This document shows, one piece after another, positions 23,649 to 32,083 of a DNA stretch of 64,000 nucleotides. The position numbers and the translations under genes were made by a program. The stretch's first letter is position 1, and each line of letters starts with the position of its first letter. Where the stretch lies: the NCBI GenBank assembly GCA_002392965.1, contig DGIA01000006.1, positions 1-64,000 of the forward strand. Direction: 5' to 3'. Source of the stretch: Bacteroidales bacterium UBA3834. GTDB taxonomy: Bacteria; Bacteroidota; Bacteroidia; Bacteroidales; P3. The notes beneath the pieces are model-generated. The model made no database searches, was not told where the DNA came from, and saw only the letters and a program-made list of their open reading frames with translations.

Positions 23649-26477
23649 ATGCCAGAGATGTCAAATAAGTTTGTCCCCAAACATTTTGGAGACAAAAACC
23701 CCAACCCCAAGCTGATAAGGCTGGTACGCCACATCACAGACCGCATTCCCGGAAAGATAAAGATGACCACCGAGGCTCCGGAATACTGGGGCTTGGCCTG
23801 TATCTTCGAGGATGAGATGGACGCAATCACCCGCGAAGCCTCCCTAGACCTCTTACTGGACATGCTTCCCGGCAATCCGTTCAAGGTGCGTAAACACTGG
23901 ACGCGAAACCAACTGCATGAACTGAACCGCCAGAAACACTACGCTTCGTCGGAAGAAGGCTTTGACACCTTGCTGGACAAGCTGGCTTACTTCGGCATGC
24001 TGGAGTACGACTACGGCGACCACTACACCAAGGATGGTCCCGTGCCGGGCACCACCTTCGAGCGCAAAGACCGCGAATACTGGGTGCCAATGTTCGTCCC
24101 GGGCAGCGCCGAGTACACCAATATGAACGTGGAGCTGATGGACAAGCATCCAGAGCTGGCCATGTTCTTTGAGCGTATGACTTTCCTGCCGTTGGAGAAG
24201 ATCACACCCATGGTACCTATGGGCGGCAGCGGCATAGGCATGCACGTCATCCCCGTGGAAAAAGCCATATCCATGGAGAATGAGACTGCCGACATAGAGC
24301 ATATATCCTATTGGCTCAAACGCTACGAGGGACATCTTGCCGTCGGCATCTGCTCGTGCCGCTACGGGCGCAAAAAACTCGACGAAGGCTGCGCCGACGA
24401 CTATCGCGACTGGTGTATCGGCGTAGGCGACATGGCCGACTACCTGATAGAGACCAAACGCGGACATGCCATTACCTACGACGAGGCCATCAATATTCTC
24501 AAGATTGCCGAGGACAACGGCTTTGTACACCAGGTAACCAATATCGACGGCGAAGGAAAGATATTCGCCATCTGCAACTGCAACGTCAAGATATGCAACG
24601 CCCTGCGCACGTCACAGCTCTTCAACACACCCAACATGAGCCGTAGCGCCTATGTAGCCAAAGTAGATCCTAAGAATTGTGTAGCCTGCGGACGCTGCGT
24701 GGAATACTGCCCCGCCGGAGCCGTCCGTCTGGGACAAAAGCTATGCACCAAGCACGGCGAGCAGACTTATCCCAAGCAGGAGCTGCCCGACGCAAAGAAA
24801 TGGGGTCCGCATAAATGGGACGAGGACTACCGAGACAAGAACCGCATCAACTGCTACCCCACGGGCACGGCGCCTTGCAAGACTGCCTGTCCGGCGCATA
24901 TCGCCGTGCAGGGCTATCTGAAGAAAGCCGCCGAAGGGAAATACCGCGAGGCATTGGAGCTCATCAAGCGAGAGAATCCCTTCCCCGCCGTCTGCGGCCG
25001 CGTCTGCAACCGCCGCTGCGAGGATGCCTGTACCCGCGGCACCATTGACAAGCCTATCGCCATCGACGCCGTGAAGAAATTCATCGCCGAACAGGATCTG
25101 CATGCAGAGCACCGTTTCGTGCCAGAGATCAATATTGCGTCGAGCGTCCTCAAACGGTGGGATGAGAAGATTGCCATCATCGGCGGTGGCCCGGCGGGCT
25201 TGAGCTGTGCCTATTATCTCGCCACCATGGGCTATCGTCCCACGGTGTTCGAGAAGAACGCCATCCCCGGCGGCATGCTGCAGTACGGCATCCCGTCGTA
25301 CAAACTGGACAAGGCCGTCATCAAGGCCGAGATTGACATCATGCGCGAGATAGGCGTGGAGATACGTACCGGCGTGGAGGTGGGCAAGGACATCACCCTG
25401 CAGCAGCTCCGCGAGGAGGGATATAAAGGCTTCTATGTGGCCATCGGCTGCCAAGGAGGCCGCCTGCCCGGCATCCCGGGAGAGACGCTCAACGGCGTCA
25501 CCACAGCCATCGACTTCCTGCATGCCGCCAACTGCGGAGACACGAAAGTGAGCGGCAAGGTGGTTGTCGTGGGTGGTGGCAACGTGGCCATCGATGCAGC
25601 CCGTGTGGCCAAACGAAGCGGTGCCGCAGAAGTCACCATGCTCTCTTTGGAGACTGAGGACATCATGCCGGCATCGCTGGAGGAGCGCCGCGAAGCCCGT
25701 GAGGACGGTGTGGCGATAAACCCCGGCTGGGGTCCCAAAGAGGTGCTCGGCGAAGGCGGTGTCAGCGGCATTGTCTTCAAGAAATGCATCTCTGTGTTCG
25801 ACGAGCAGCACCGCTTCGCGCCAAAGTATGACGAGAACGACACCATCACCATCGACGCCGACATGGTCATCTTCGCCATCGGCCAGACGGTGGTGCTGAA
25901 CGACCTGCTGAAAGGCACCAAGGTGGAGTTTACACGTGGCGTATATCCTGTAGCCGACAAACTCACCTACCAGACGGCAGAACCTGACATCTTCGTGGGT
26001 GGCGACTGCTACAGCGGGCCCAAATTCGCCATCGATGCCATCGCCGCCGGTCATGAGGCCGCCGAAAGCCTGCACCGCTACGTGCAGCACGGCCACATGA
26101 CCATCGGGCGCAACCGCCGCGACTTCATTGAGCTGGACAAGGACGACGTCCAGGTAGAGAGCTACGACAACGCCTCACGTCAGGAGGAAGGCGTGACAGA
26201 ACAGCCCGACAAGTTCCGCGAGTACATGAAGACCCTCACAGAGGAGCAGGTGCGCACCGAGACCTCGCGCTGCCTCTCCTGCGGTGCTTCGGTGGTTGAC
26301 GAGAACCGCTGCATCGGCTGCGGCATCTGCACCACCAAGTGCGCCTTCGATGCCATCCACCTCTTCCGTGAGCATCCCGAGGCCAGCATCATGCGCACTT
26401 CGGAGGATAAATTCAGCGGCATACTACCCTACATGATAAAACGCACCGGCAAAATCATCTTCAGCAAGAAAGACTGA
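23649..26477 (+). CDS. Multidomain Fe-S/FAD pyridine-nucleotide oxidoreductase (GltD-like core)
   Basis: 942 residues. An N-terminal region with CSCR (about 235) and a CNCNVKIC cluster (about 309) precedes a ferredoxin motif CVACGRCVEYCP (about 343). A GltD/DPYD-like module follows: linker helices with CGRVCNRRCEDACTR (about 445), FAD-binding IIGGGPAGLSCAYYLA (about 507) and NAD(P)-binding VVVGGGNVAIDAARVA (about 638). The C-terminus has a second ferredoxin, CIGCGICTTKC (about 888). It likely moves electrons between NAD(P)H and ferredoxin or an unknown partner in the cytoplasm. Sandwiched between hypB and hypA, it is probably tied to their client. The exact reaction is not deducible. Confidence 0.85.
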   Translation: MPEMSNKFVPKHFGDKNPNPKLIRLVRHITDRIPGKIKMTTEAPEYWGLACIFEDEMDAITREASLDLLLDMLPGNPFKVRKHWTRNQLHELNRQKHYASSEEGFDTLLDKLAYFGMLEYDYGDHYTKDGPVPGTTFERKDREYWVPMFVPGSAEYTNMNVELMDKHPELAMFFERMTFLPLEKITPMVPMGGSGIGMHVIPVEKAISMENETADIEHISYWLKRYEGHLAVGICSCRYGRKKLDEGCADDYRDWCIGVGDMADYLIETKRGHAITYDEAINILKIAEDNGFVHQVTNIDGEGKIFAICNCNVKICNALRTSQLFNTPNMSRSAYVAKVDPKNCVACGRCVEYCPAGAVRLGQKLCTKHGEQTYPKQELPDAKKWGPHKWDEDYRDKNRINCYPTGTAPCKTACPAHIAVQGYLKKAAEGKYREALELIKRENPFPAVCGRVCNRRCEDACTRGTIDKPIAIDAVKKFIAEQDLHAEHRFVPEINIASSVLKRWDEKIAIIGGGPAGLSCAYYLATMGYRPTVFEKNAIPGGMLQYGIPSYKLDKAVIKAEIDIMREIGVEIRTGVEVGKDITLQQLREEGYKGFYVAIGCQGGRLPGIPGETLNGVTTAIDFLHAANCGDTKVSGKVVVVGGGNVAIDAARVAKRSGAAEVTMLSLETEDIMPASLEERREAREDGVAINPGWGPKEVLGEGGVSGIVFKKCISVFDEQHRFAPKYDENDTITIDADMVIFAIGQTVVLNDLLKGTKVEFTRGVYPVADKLTYQTAEPDIFVGGDCYSGPKFAIDAIAAGHEAAESLHRYVQHGHMTIGRNRRDFIELDKDDVQVESYDNASRQEEGVTEQPDKFREYMKTLTEEQVRTETSRCLSCGASVVDENRCIGCGICTTKCAFDAIHLFREHPEASIMRTSEDKFSGILPYMIKRTGKIIFSKKD

Positions 26478-26818
26478 TGCACGAGCTGGGCATAGTATTC
26501 TACATCATACGCGATGTGAAGCAGGTGGCGGAAGCCAACCATGTGGAACACGTGGCCTCCGTGGTGATGGACATCGGCGAGGTATCGACCGTGGTGCCGC
26601 ACCTGCTCAGCGACTGCTGGCGCTGGGCAGCCGACAAGGAGCCCATGCTGCAAGGCTGCGAACTGGAGGTGAACACCATACCCGCCGTCACATGGTGCGA
26701 CCAATGCAAGAGAGAATATCCCACCGTCGCCCATGGCCGCACATGCCCTCATTGCGGCAGCGGCAACACCTGGCTGCTCCGAGGCAACGAAGTGGAAATA
26801 CGCGAGATAAAAGTATAA
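26477..26818 (+). CDS. hypA: Nickel metallochaperone HypA
   Basis: 113 residues, the standard HypA length. It begins MHELGIVFYI with the nickel-binding MHE. The structural zinc site is formed by CDQC (about residues 75-78) and CPHC (about 92-95). HypA binds nickel and passes it to hydrogenase with HypB. The start codon shares one base with the stop of the oxidoreductase, indicating coupled translation; the expected hypB neighbour lies on the other side of that gene. Confidence 0.95.
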   Translation: MHELGIVFYIIRDVKQVAEANHVEHVASVVMDIGEVSTVVPHLLSDCWRWAADKEPMLQGCELEVNTIPAVTWCDQCKREYPTVAHGRTCPHCGSGNTWLLRGNEVEIREIKV

Positions 26819-26837
26819 CATTTAAACTTTAACCATT

Positions 26838-27185
26838 ATGTCTTGTTTTATAGTACCCATGACCCAGGCGATAGCCACTACTGTCTATCGCAAACTAAAC
26901 GCCAAAAAGATCGAGGCAACCAGAGCTACCGTCCTGATGCGCCATGTGCCGGCATTGGAGAAAATGCTCTGGGGCGGCACCGTGATGCTTGTCGTTGACC
27001 ACATCATAAACGGAGAAGTCAGCTGGCGCTACCCCTTCTTCACAGCCCTCACCGAAGCCGGCGGGGCCGAAGTGATGCTGCGCGAGATGCTGACCGTCGG
27101 CGTGCCGATGTCGCTTGTGCTGACCGCCGTATGGGTGGCCTACGCCTTCGCCAAAGAGAGAAAAACCCAAACAATCAAACAATAA
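26838..27185 (+). CDS. Small membrane protein of the hyp cassette, unknown function
   Basis: 115 residues starting MSCFIVPMTQAIATTVYRKL. Two hydrophobic segments are visible (about 47-58, GGTVMLVVDHII, and about 88-106, GVPMSLVLTAVWVAYAFA), separated by a loop of about 30 residues; the C-terminus is Lys/Arg-rich and presumably cytoplasmic. I do not recognise a named family. It lies 19 bases after hypA and 21 before the polytopic membrane gene, so it belongs to the same transcript. It could pair with the next protein in a membrane complex. Confidence 0.65.
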   Translation: MSCFIVPMTQAIATTVYRKLNAKKIEATRATVLMRHVPALEKMLWGGTVMLVVDHIINGEVSWRYPFFTALTEAGGAEVMLREMLTVGVPMSLVLTAVWVAYAFAKERKTQTIKQ

Positions 27186-27206
27186 CACAAACAAAAAACC
27201 AACATT

Positions 27207-28298
27207 ATGTTTTTCCAAGTCTATGGGGCTCATGCCCTCGTACAATGGGGAATGCTGCTTGTCGTACTGGCAGGTCTGATTCTCTGGAATGAATTTGCCC
27301 GTCGCACCAAGATGGGCGGAGCCATCACCTTCTTCGTCATCCCGGTACTGCTGACCATCTATTTCGTGGCCATCGCCATCGGGGCACGTTCCGGCGCCGA
27401 GTGGGCGGTGAACAACCAGACCCACATCTACATGAACGGATGGTTCCACTATGCCAAGCTCTATGCCGCCCTCACCGGCTGCATCGGCTTCATGATGATC
27501 AAGTACAAATGGGGCATCGGCGCCAAACACTGGTTCAAGCCCTTCCCCTTCGTCATCGTCGCCATCAACATCCTCATCGCCGTGGTCTCCGACTTCGAGA
27601 GCGCCGTCATGGGATGGAACAAGTGGTGGCTCAGCAGCGAGGGCGTGTGGCTCTTCGGCGGCTGGCACAACGTCTTCAACGGCCTCGCCGGCATCTTCAA
27701 CATCTTCTGCATGACCGCTTGGTGGAATGTCTATGCCTCCAAGGACAAGAAAGACATGATCTGGGCCGACATGACATGGGTCTATATCGTCATCTACGAC
27801 ATCTGGAACTTTGCCTACACCTACAACTGCCTGCCCACCCACAGCTGGTACTGCGGCATCGCCCTGCTGCTGGCTCCCACGGTGGCTGCCCTGCTGTGGA
27901 ACCGCGGCGGCTGGATCCAGAACCGCGCCAACACCCTGGCCATCTGGTGCATGTTCGCCCAGGTGTTCCCCCTCTTCCAGGAGACCTTCAAAGACGGCCG
28001 CCAGTGGTTCAACTGGGCCGTGCTGCCGGTGCAGTATCCTGATGGCGTCGAGACCATCAAGCAGCTCTACGACGTCGCCGGCGGCGAGGCCGCCGTTGTC
28101 GGCACCACCGTCGATAGCGTGGCTGCCAACCCCACCATGATGACCGTCATCAGCGCACTGGCCCTGGTGACCAACATCATCGCCCTCGGCTACATCATCT
28201 GCGTCTCGAAGAAGCGTCACATCAATCCTTACAAGCAGGATGTCTTCGTGAACCAGAAGTACTACAAGGACGCCATGGCCCGCGCCGACGTGGACTAA
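27207..28298 (+). CDS. Polytopic membrane protein (possibly DUF5692) ending the hyp cassette
   Basis: 363 residues with about nine hydrophobic segments, starting at MLLVVLAGLILWNEF and ending with LVTNIIALGYIICVS. It is rich in Trp, Tyr and His near membrane edges (WWLSSEGVWLFGGWHNVFNG, WNFAYTYNCLPTHSWYCG), which could serve cofactor or quinone contacts, though no heme or Fe-S motif is clear. I believe this is the family called DUF5692, from memory only. A strong terminator at 28315-28352 closes the five-gene unit. Confidence 0.65.
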   Translation: MFFQVYGAHALVQWGMLLVVLAGLILWNEFARRTKMGGAITFFVIPVLLTIYFVAIAIGARSGAEWAVNNQTHIYMNGWFHYAKLYAALTGCIGFMMIKYKWGIGAKHWFKPFPFVIVAINILIAVVSDFESAVMGWNKWWLSSEGVWLFGGWHNVFNGLAGIFNIFCMTAWWNVYASKDKKDMIWADMTWVYIVIYDIWNFAYTYNCLPTHSWYCGIALLLAPTVAALLWNRGGWIQNRANTLAIWCMFAQVFPLFQETFKDGRQWFNWAVLPVQYPDGVETIKQLYDVAGGEAAVVGTTVDSVAANPTMMTVISALALVTNIIALGYIICVSKKRHINPYKQDVFVNQKYYKDAMARADVD

Positions 28299-28314
28299 TC
28301 GTCACCTTGCCTTA

Positions 28315-28352
28315 AAAAAGGGAGCCCCGGAATTCCAGGGCTCCTTTTTTTA
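28315..28352 (+). terminator. Terminator closing the hyp cassette
   Basis: GGAGCCCCGG pairs with CCAGGGCTCC (one mismatch) around AATT, preceded by A6 and followed by T7, so it could work in both directions. Confidence 0.88.
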
Positions 28353-28433
28353 TAAATTCATCTTAAGTCATGAAATGATGCTCTCGTCGTCGATGTGTAT
28401 CCTGCCGTTGACTATGCAGGCGATGCGTATCTT

Positions 28434-29072
28434 TTAAAGTGATTCAACGAATGATGGCGTCCAAGGGACGTAGATGGTGTCGGAGGTGCGGCCCTTGCGG
28501 TCGCGGAGGAAGGCGTAGATATGGCGCCGGGCGCCGGCGCATTCGTCGGGGAGCTGCAGGTCGAGCGCCCCGGCGGAACGCCGGACGGGCGGGGCCAGGA
28601 AGGCGGCACCGGAGGCGGCGTCATAGACAAAGAGGTAGAGCTCGTCGTCGGGAGCGGCGTCGGGCTGCCCGAGGCAGGGGTCGAACGCCAGGAGGAGACG
28701 GCCGTCGTCGCCGAGCTGGAGCTGCCGGACAAAGACGGGAGCCACAGGCCCGCGGCTGAGGACGATGCGGGGATAGTCGATCTGTCCGTCGGGGGTGAAG
28801 CAGTCGCGGTTCAGATGGCGGAAGTCGGCATAGGTGCGCAGCTTCATGCGCTGGGCGTGGCGATGGAGGCCGAGGAGGTGGGCCTCGGTCATGCGGGAGG
28901 AGAGGCGCACGATGTCGATGAAGGCGGCGCGGTGGCTCTCCTGGGCCGGGGTTTGGGGATTGCGCACCTTCTTGGGTTTGCGGCGGATGACTTGCTTCTT
29001 TGTGACGGGATCGACGGAGTAGATCCACCCTCCTATCGAGCCTCTGACAAGGTTGTTTTCTTGTGTTGCCAT
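28434..29072 (-). CDS. DUF6266-like protein of unknown function
   Basis: 212 residues. The N-terminal stretch VRGSIGGWIYSVDPVTKKQV, then IRRKPKKVRNPQTPAQESHR, follows the pattern of Bacteroidota DUF6266 proteins (Gly-rich start, then a basic KPKK.RNP.TPAQ segment). The remainder looks like beta-strand-rich domains (VFVRQLQLGDDGRLLLAFDP, DELYLFVYDAASGAAFLAPP). No signal peptide. It is a single-gene unit. The only promoter-like box lies 264 bases upstream (29336-29344), which would put the 11-bp array 2 in its 5' leader. Confidence 0.6.
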   Translation of the reverse strand: MATQENNLVRGSIGGWIYSVDPVTKKQVIRRKPKKVRNPQTPAQESHRAAFIDIVRLSSRMTEAHLLGLHRHAQRMKLRTYADFRHLNRDCFTPDGQIDYPRIVLSRGPVAPVFVRQLQLGDDGRLLLAFDPCLGQPDAAPDDELYLFVYDAASGAAFLAPPVRRSAGALDLQLPDECAGARRHIYAFLRDRKGRTSDTIYVPWTPSFVESL

Positions 29073-29109
29073 AGTTGTACGTTTAGCGTGGGCAGGGCGT
29101 CAGAACTGA

Positions 29110-29197
29110 ATTACCCCTAGGTTACACCTGGGTTACCCATGAGTTACACCTTGGGCAGCATAGGCTTGGTATAGCGTTGCTATAGGGTTGGTATAGT
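29110..29197. repeat. 11-bp tandem array 2 (GTTACACCTGG / GTTGGTATAGT type)
   Basis: Eight consecutive 11-bp units, 88 bp exactly as in the array 1 core. The first four follow GTTACNCCTNG, the last four GTTGGTATAGN. The 492-bp gap between the divergent genes at 29072 and 29565 holds this array, a minus-strand -7 box at 29336 and a plus-strand box at 29527. I see nothing else in it. Confidence 0.8.
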
Positions 29198-29335
29198 CCT
29201 ACCACCTGCATTGCATTGAGAATTAAACGATTATGGAAACAGGCAGCGTGCAGAACTCTATCGGCACGCCATATTGCACTGAGTTACAATATGTTTCAAC
29301 GATATCCATATCTGTTGGAATGCCTTAAAACGGTT

Positions 29336-29344
29336 GCAAAGATA
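29336..29344 (-). promoter_or_regulatory. -7 box facing the DUF6266-like gene
   Basis: Minus strand reads TATCTTTGC, a full consensus match, but 264 bases from the start codon at 29072. Confidence 0.5.
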
Positions 29345-29526
29345 CGAATTATTTCTGGATTGTGCAAGTCTTTCCCAAAGTATTTTTACACAACTAGTAA
29401 TCAGCCTATTAACAAGCAAAAGGGTTCAAGGAGGGATTTGCGGGCGGTTGTCGCGGAAGGGGGGGTGGAGCGGGAGGAATCGGGTTTGCGGAGAATCTTT
29501 TTTTCTTCCATATCAAAAAAAAGGTG

Positions 29527-29535
29527 TATCTTTGC
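29527..29535 (+). promoter_or_regulatory. Promoter of the small membrane protein/DUF3857 run
   Basis: TATCTTTGC, 29 bases before the start at 29565. Confidence 0.65.
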
Positions 29536-29564
29536 AGTTCGGAAAATTTTAAAGACATCATATT

Positions 29565-30002
29565 ATGGATGAGCAAAACATTCGTCTTCAAAGAGAAATG
29601 GAACAGTATGTCCACAGCACCGGCCGTTGGTACAAATTCTTTGCCATCGTCGGTATCGTGGGAGCGTCCTTCATGGCGTTGGCCGGTGTGATGCTGATTT
29701 TGATGGGCATCCTGATGCCGGAGGCGTTGGCGGAGGTGGGTCACCCCTTCCCGGCGTGGATTCTGGGGGCCTTGTATCTGGCCTGCACGGTGATTGAGGT
29801 GTTTGTCATCATCTACCTGTTCCGAGGCGCGAAGGCGGCGCGCGAGGCGGCCGGCTTGAACAGCAACGAGGCGGCGGTCCGCTTCATGCGCTACACGAAG
29901 AAGTACTGGAAGTTCTACGGCATCGTCACCATCGTGATGCTGGGCCTCTGCATCGCGGCGATACCCGTTGCGGTGGGGTTCGGTGTGGCGACCGCACTTT
30001 AA
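29565..30002 (+). CDS. Small integral membrane protein (DUF5362-like)
   Basis: 145 residues starting MDEQNIRLQREMEQYVHSTG. Hydrophobic segments at about 26-50 (FFAIVGIVGASFMALAGVMLI), 66-88 (WILGALYLACTVIEVFVIIY) and 118-142 suggest three or four membrane spans, with a short amphipathic loop (RGAKAAREAAGLNSNEAAVR) between. The general shape resembles DUF5362 proteins of Bacteroidota, a tentative match. It precedes the DUF3857/transglutaminase gene by 19 bases, so the two are probably cotranscribed. Function unknown. Confidence 0.6.
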   Translation: MDEQNIRLQREMEQYVHSTGRWYKFFAIVGIVGASFMALAGVMLILMGILMPEALAEVGHPFPAWILGALYLACTVIEVFVIIYLFRGAKAAREAAGLNSNEAAVRFMRYTKKYWKFYGIVTIVMLGLCIAAIPVAVGFGVATAL

Positions 30003-30021
30003 ACCTGTAAAAAACGACAGA

Positions 30022-32052
30022 ATGATGAAGATACGACTGACATTATTCATGCTGGCGGCGATGTGCCTGGGCACGGCCGTCGGCCAGGAGAGCGCCCGAC
30101 CGGGCAAGTATGCCGGCTGCAAGACGCTGACGCTGTTCGACTCGACCGGCGTGTATATGGAAGAGAGCGGCTTGAGCCATGTGCAGACACACCGCCTGAT
30201 ACGGATGCTGACGGCGAATGGCAGCGCGATGTGGAGCACGGTGAAGATGGATTACGACCCGCTGTCGGCCTACTGCGAGATCACCCAAGTGCTGGTGCAC
30301 CGCGGAGGCGGCGGCACGGACACGCTGGTGTGGCCGGGCCGGGAGGGGAACAACCTGGTGTATGACTATGTGGCGCCGGCGCGCATGATTTACTGGGGCG
30401 CGAGCCAGAAGATGGTCGAGGTGGGCCACATGGACCCGGGCGACGAGCTGGAGGTGTGGACCTACAAGAAGGGTTATACCTACGCGTTGCTGATGTCGGA
30501 GGAGGGCGCTTTGGCACCGGAGTTTTCGCTGAACGGGACTTTCGCCGCCCTGCCGGAGGACGACGCCCGCTATGTGCCGCCGATGAAGGGCCACTTCTAC
30601 GACATCGTCCCCTTCTGGAGCGACCAGCCGGTGCAGAGGAAAGTGTATCAGGTCAACATCCTGGACAGCAAGAATCTGCGCTACCAGGTTTATGTCAAGG
30701 GCATGCCCTACAACGACCAGCTGGACATACGCCGCGAGGCCGCCGAGGAGGCCGGCCGCAGCATCTACACCTTCAGCAACAAAGAGGACCTGATGCCGCT
30801 GAAGCGCGAGCCGCGCGCCTTGGCCAACAACGACATACAGACCAAGCTGCTGCTTTCGACCAGCCCCGACTGGCAGGCCAAGAGCCGATGGTTCTACGGG
30901 GTGAACGAGGACTACGGTTCGTTCAAGGCCACGCCGGCCATGCAGAAGAAGGTGAACGCGCTGCTGCGTGGCGCCAAGGACGAGATGGACAGCATCGGCC
31001 GCTTGACGCATTGGGTGGCCGACAACATCCGCTATGCGGGCATCTCGATGGGCGAGGGAGAAGGGTTCACGCTCCACAACCAGGAGATGAACTTCACCGA
31101 CCGCTGCGGGGTGTGCAAGGACAAGGCCTCGACGCTGATCGGCATGCTGCGGGCCGCCGGGTTCAAGGCCTATGCGGCCATGACGATGGCGGGCGAGCGC
31201 ATCGACCGCATACCGGCCGACCAGTTCAACCACTCGGTGTGCGCGGTGCAGCTGCGTGACGGCACGTTCCGGATGCTTGACCCGACGTGGGTGCCCAACG
31301 TGCGCGAGCTGTGGAGCAGCGCCGAGCAACAGCAGGGCTACCTGATCGGCACCGCCGAGGGCTGCGACCTGATGGAGACGCCCATCTCACCTGCCGAGAA
31401 CCACTATATACGCATCCTCGGGGAGAGCACGATCGACAACGAAGGCACCTTGACCGGCACCTTGACGGTGACCGCCGAGGGACAGAGCGACGCCGCGGTG
31501 CGCGGGGTGTTCAGCGCCCGCCAGAGCGAGTGGCGCGCCAACCTGGAGCTCGAGTTGCTCAAGATAGCGCCCAACGCCGAGATACTGGATATCAAATACA
31601 CCGACCCCGACCGCTATCTGGAGCAGCCGGTGAAGATCACCTACACCTACCGCATACCCCACTACGCGCTGGTAGGCAAGGATGTCATCGAGTTCATCCC
31701 CCTCTCGGCCCGCGGATTCTACAGACGCGCGATGGGACACCTCTACTTCAACCTGAGCCAGGAGAAGCGCACACAGCCCTTCAGCGACCGCTGCTCGCGG
31801 CTGGTGGATATACGCGAGACGGTGAGCCTGCCGTTCGCTCCGACGCAGCTGCACTACCCGATGGTGGATGGTGTGGCCAACCCGGCGGCCTCGTTCGGCT
31901 GCGGCTTCCAGCTGGAGGGCAACAAGCTTTCCTTCGGGGAGCAGGCTGTCTTTGGCAAGCGTGTCTATGAGGCCACCGACTGGACGGCCTTCCGCGCATC
32001 GGCGACGGCTCAGAAGAAAGTCGCCGCAACACCTGTGATTCTCACCAAATAG
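30022..32052 (+). CDS. Secreted DUF3857 and transglutaminase-like domain protein
   Basis: 676 residues from the ATG at 30022 (signal peptide MKIRLTLFMLAAMCLGTAVG); an in-frame ATG at 29968 lies inside the previous gene. A DUF3857 beta-sandwich occupies about 30-200. The transglutaminase-like core is intact: Cys in DRCGVCKDKAST (about 365), His in QFNHSVCAV and Asp in MLDPTWVP. A C-terminal beta domain (about 460-660) follows. Such proteins are common in Bacteroidota envelopes; activity may be peptidase or cross-linking. It is followed 31 bases later by a shorter paralogue. Confidence 0.83.
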   Translation: MMKIRLTLFMLAAMCLGTAVGQESARPGKYAGCKTLTLFDSTGVYMEESGLSHVQTHRLIRMLTANGSAMWSTVKMDYDPLSAYCEITQVLVHRGGGGTDTLVWPGREGNNLVYDYVAPARMIYWGASQKMVEVGHMDPGDELEVWTYKKGYTYALLMSEEGALAPEFSLNGTFAALPEDDARYVPPMKGHFYDIVPFWSDQPVQRKVYQVNILDSKNLRYQVYVKGMPYNDQLDIRREAAEEAGRSIYTFSNKEDLMPLKREPRALANNDIQTKLLLSTSPDWQAKSRWFYGVNEDYGSFKATPAMQKKVNALLRGAKDEMDSIGRLTHWVADNIRYAGISMGEGEGFTLHNQEMNFTDRCGVCKDKASTLIGMLRAAGFKAYAAMTMAGERIDRIPADQFNHSVCAVQLRDGTFRMLDPTWVPNVRELWSSAEQQQGYLIGTAEGCDLMETPISPAENHYIRILGESTIDNEGTLTGTLTVTAEGQSDAAVRGVFSARQSEWRANLELELLKIAPNAEILDIKYTDPDRYLEQPVKITYTYRIPHYALVGKDVIEFIPLSARGFYRRAMGHLYFNLSQEKRTQPFSDRCSRLVDIRETVSLPFAPTQLHYPMVDGVANPAASFGCGFQLEGNKLSFGEQAVFGKRVYEATDWTAFRASATAQKKVAATPVILTK

Positions 32053-32083
32053 ATACGATAGAACCGATAGATACGACAGAAAT

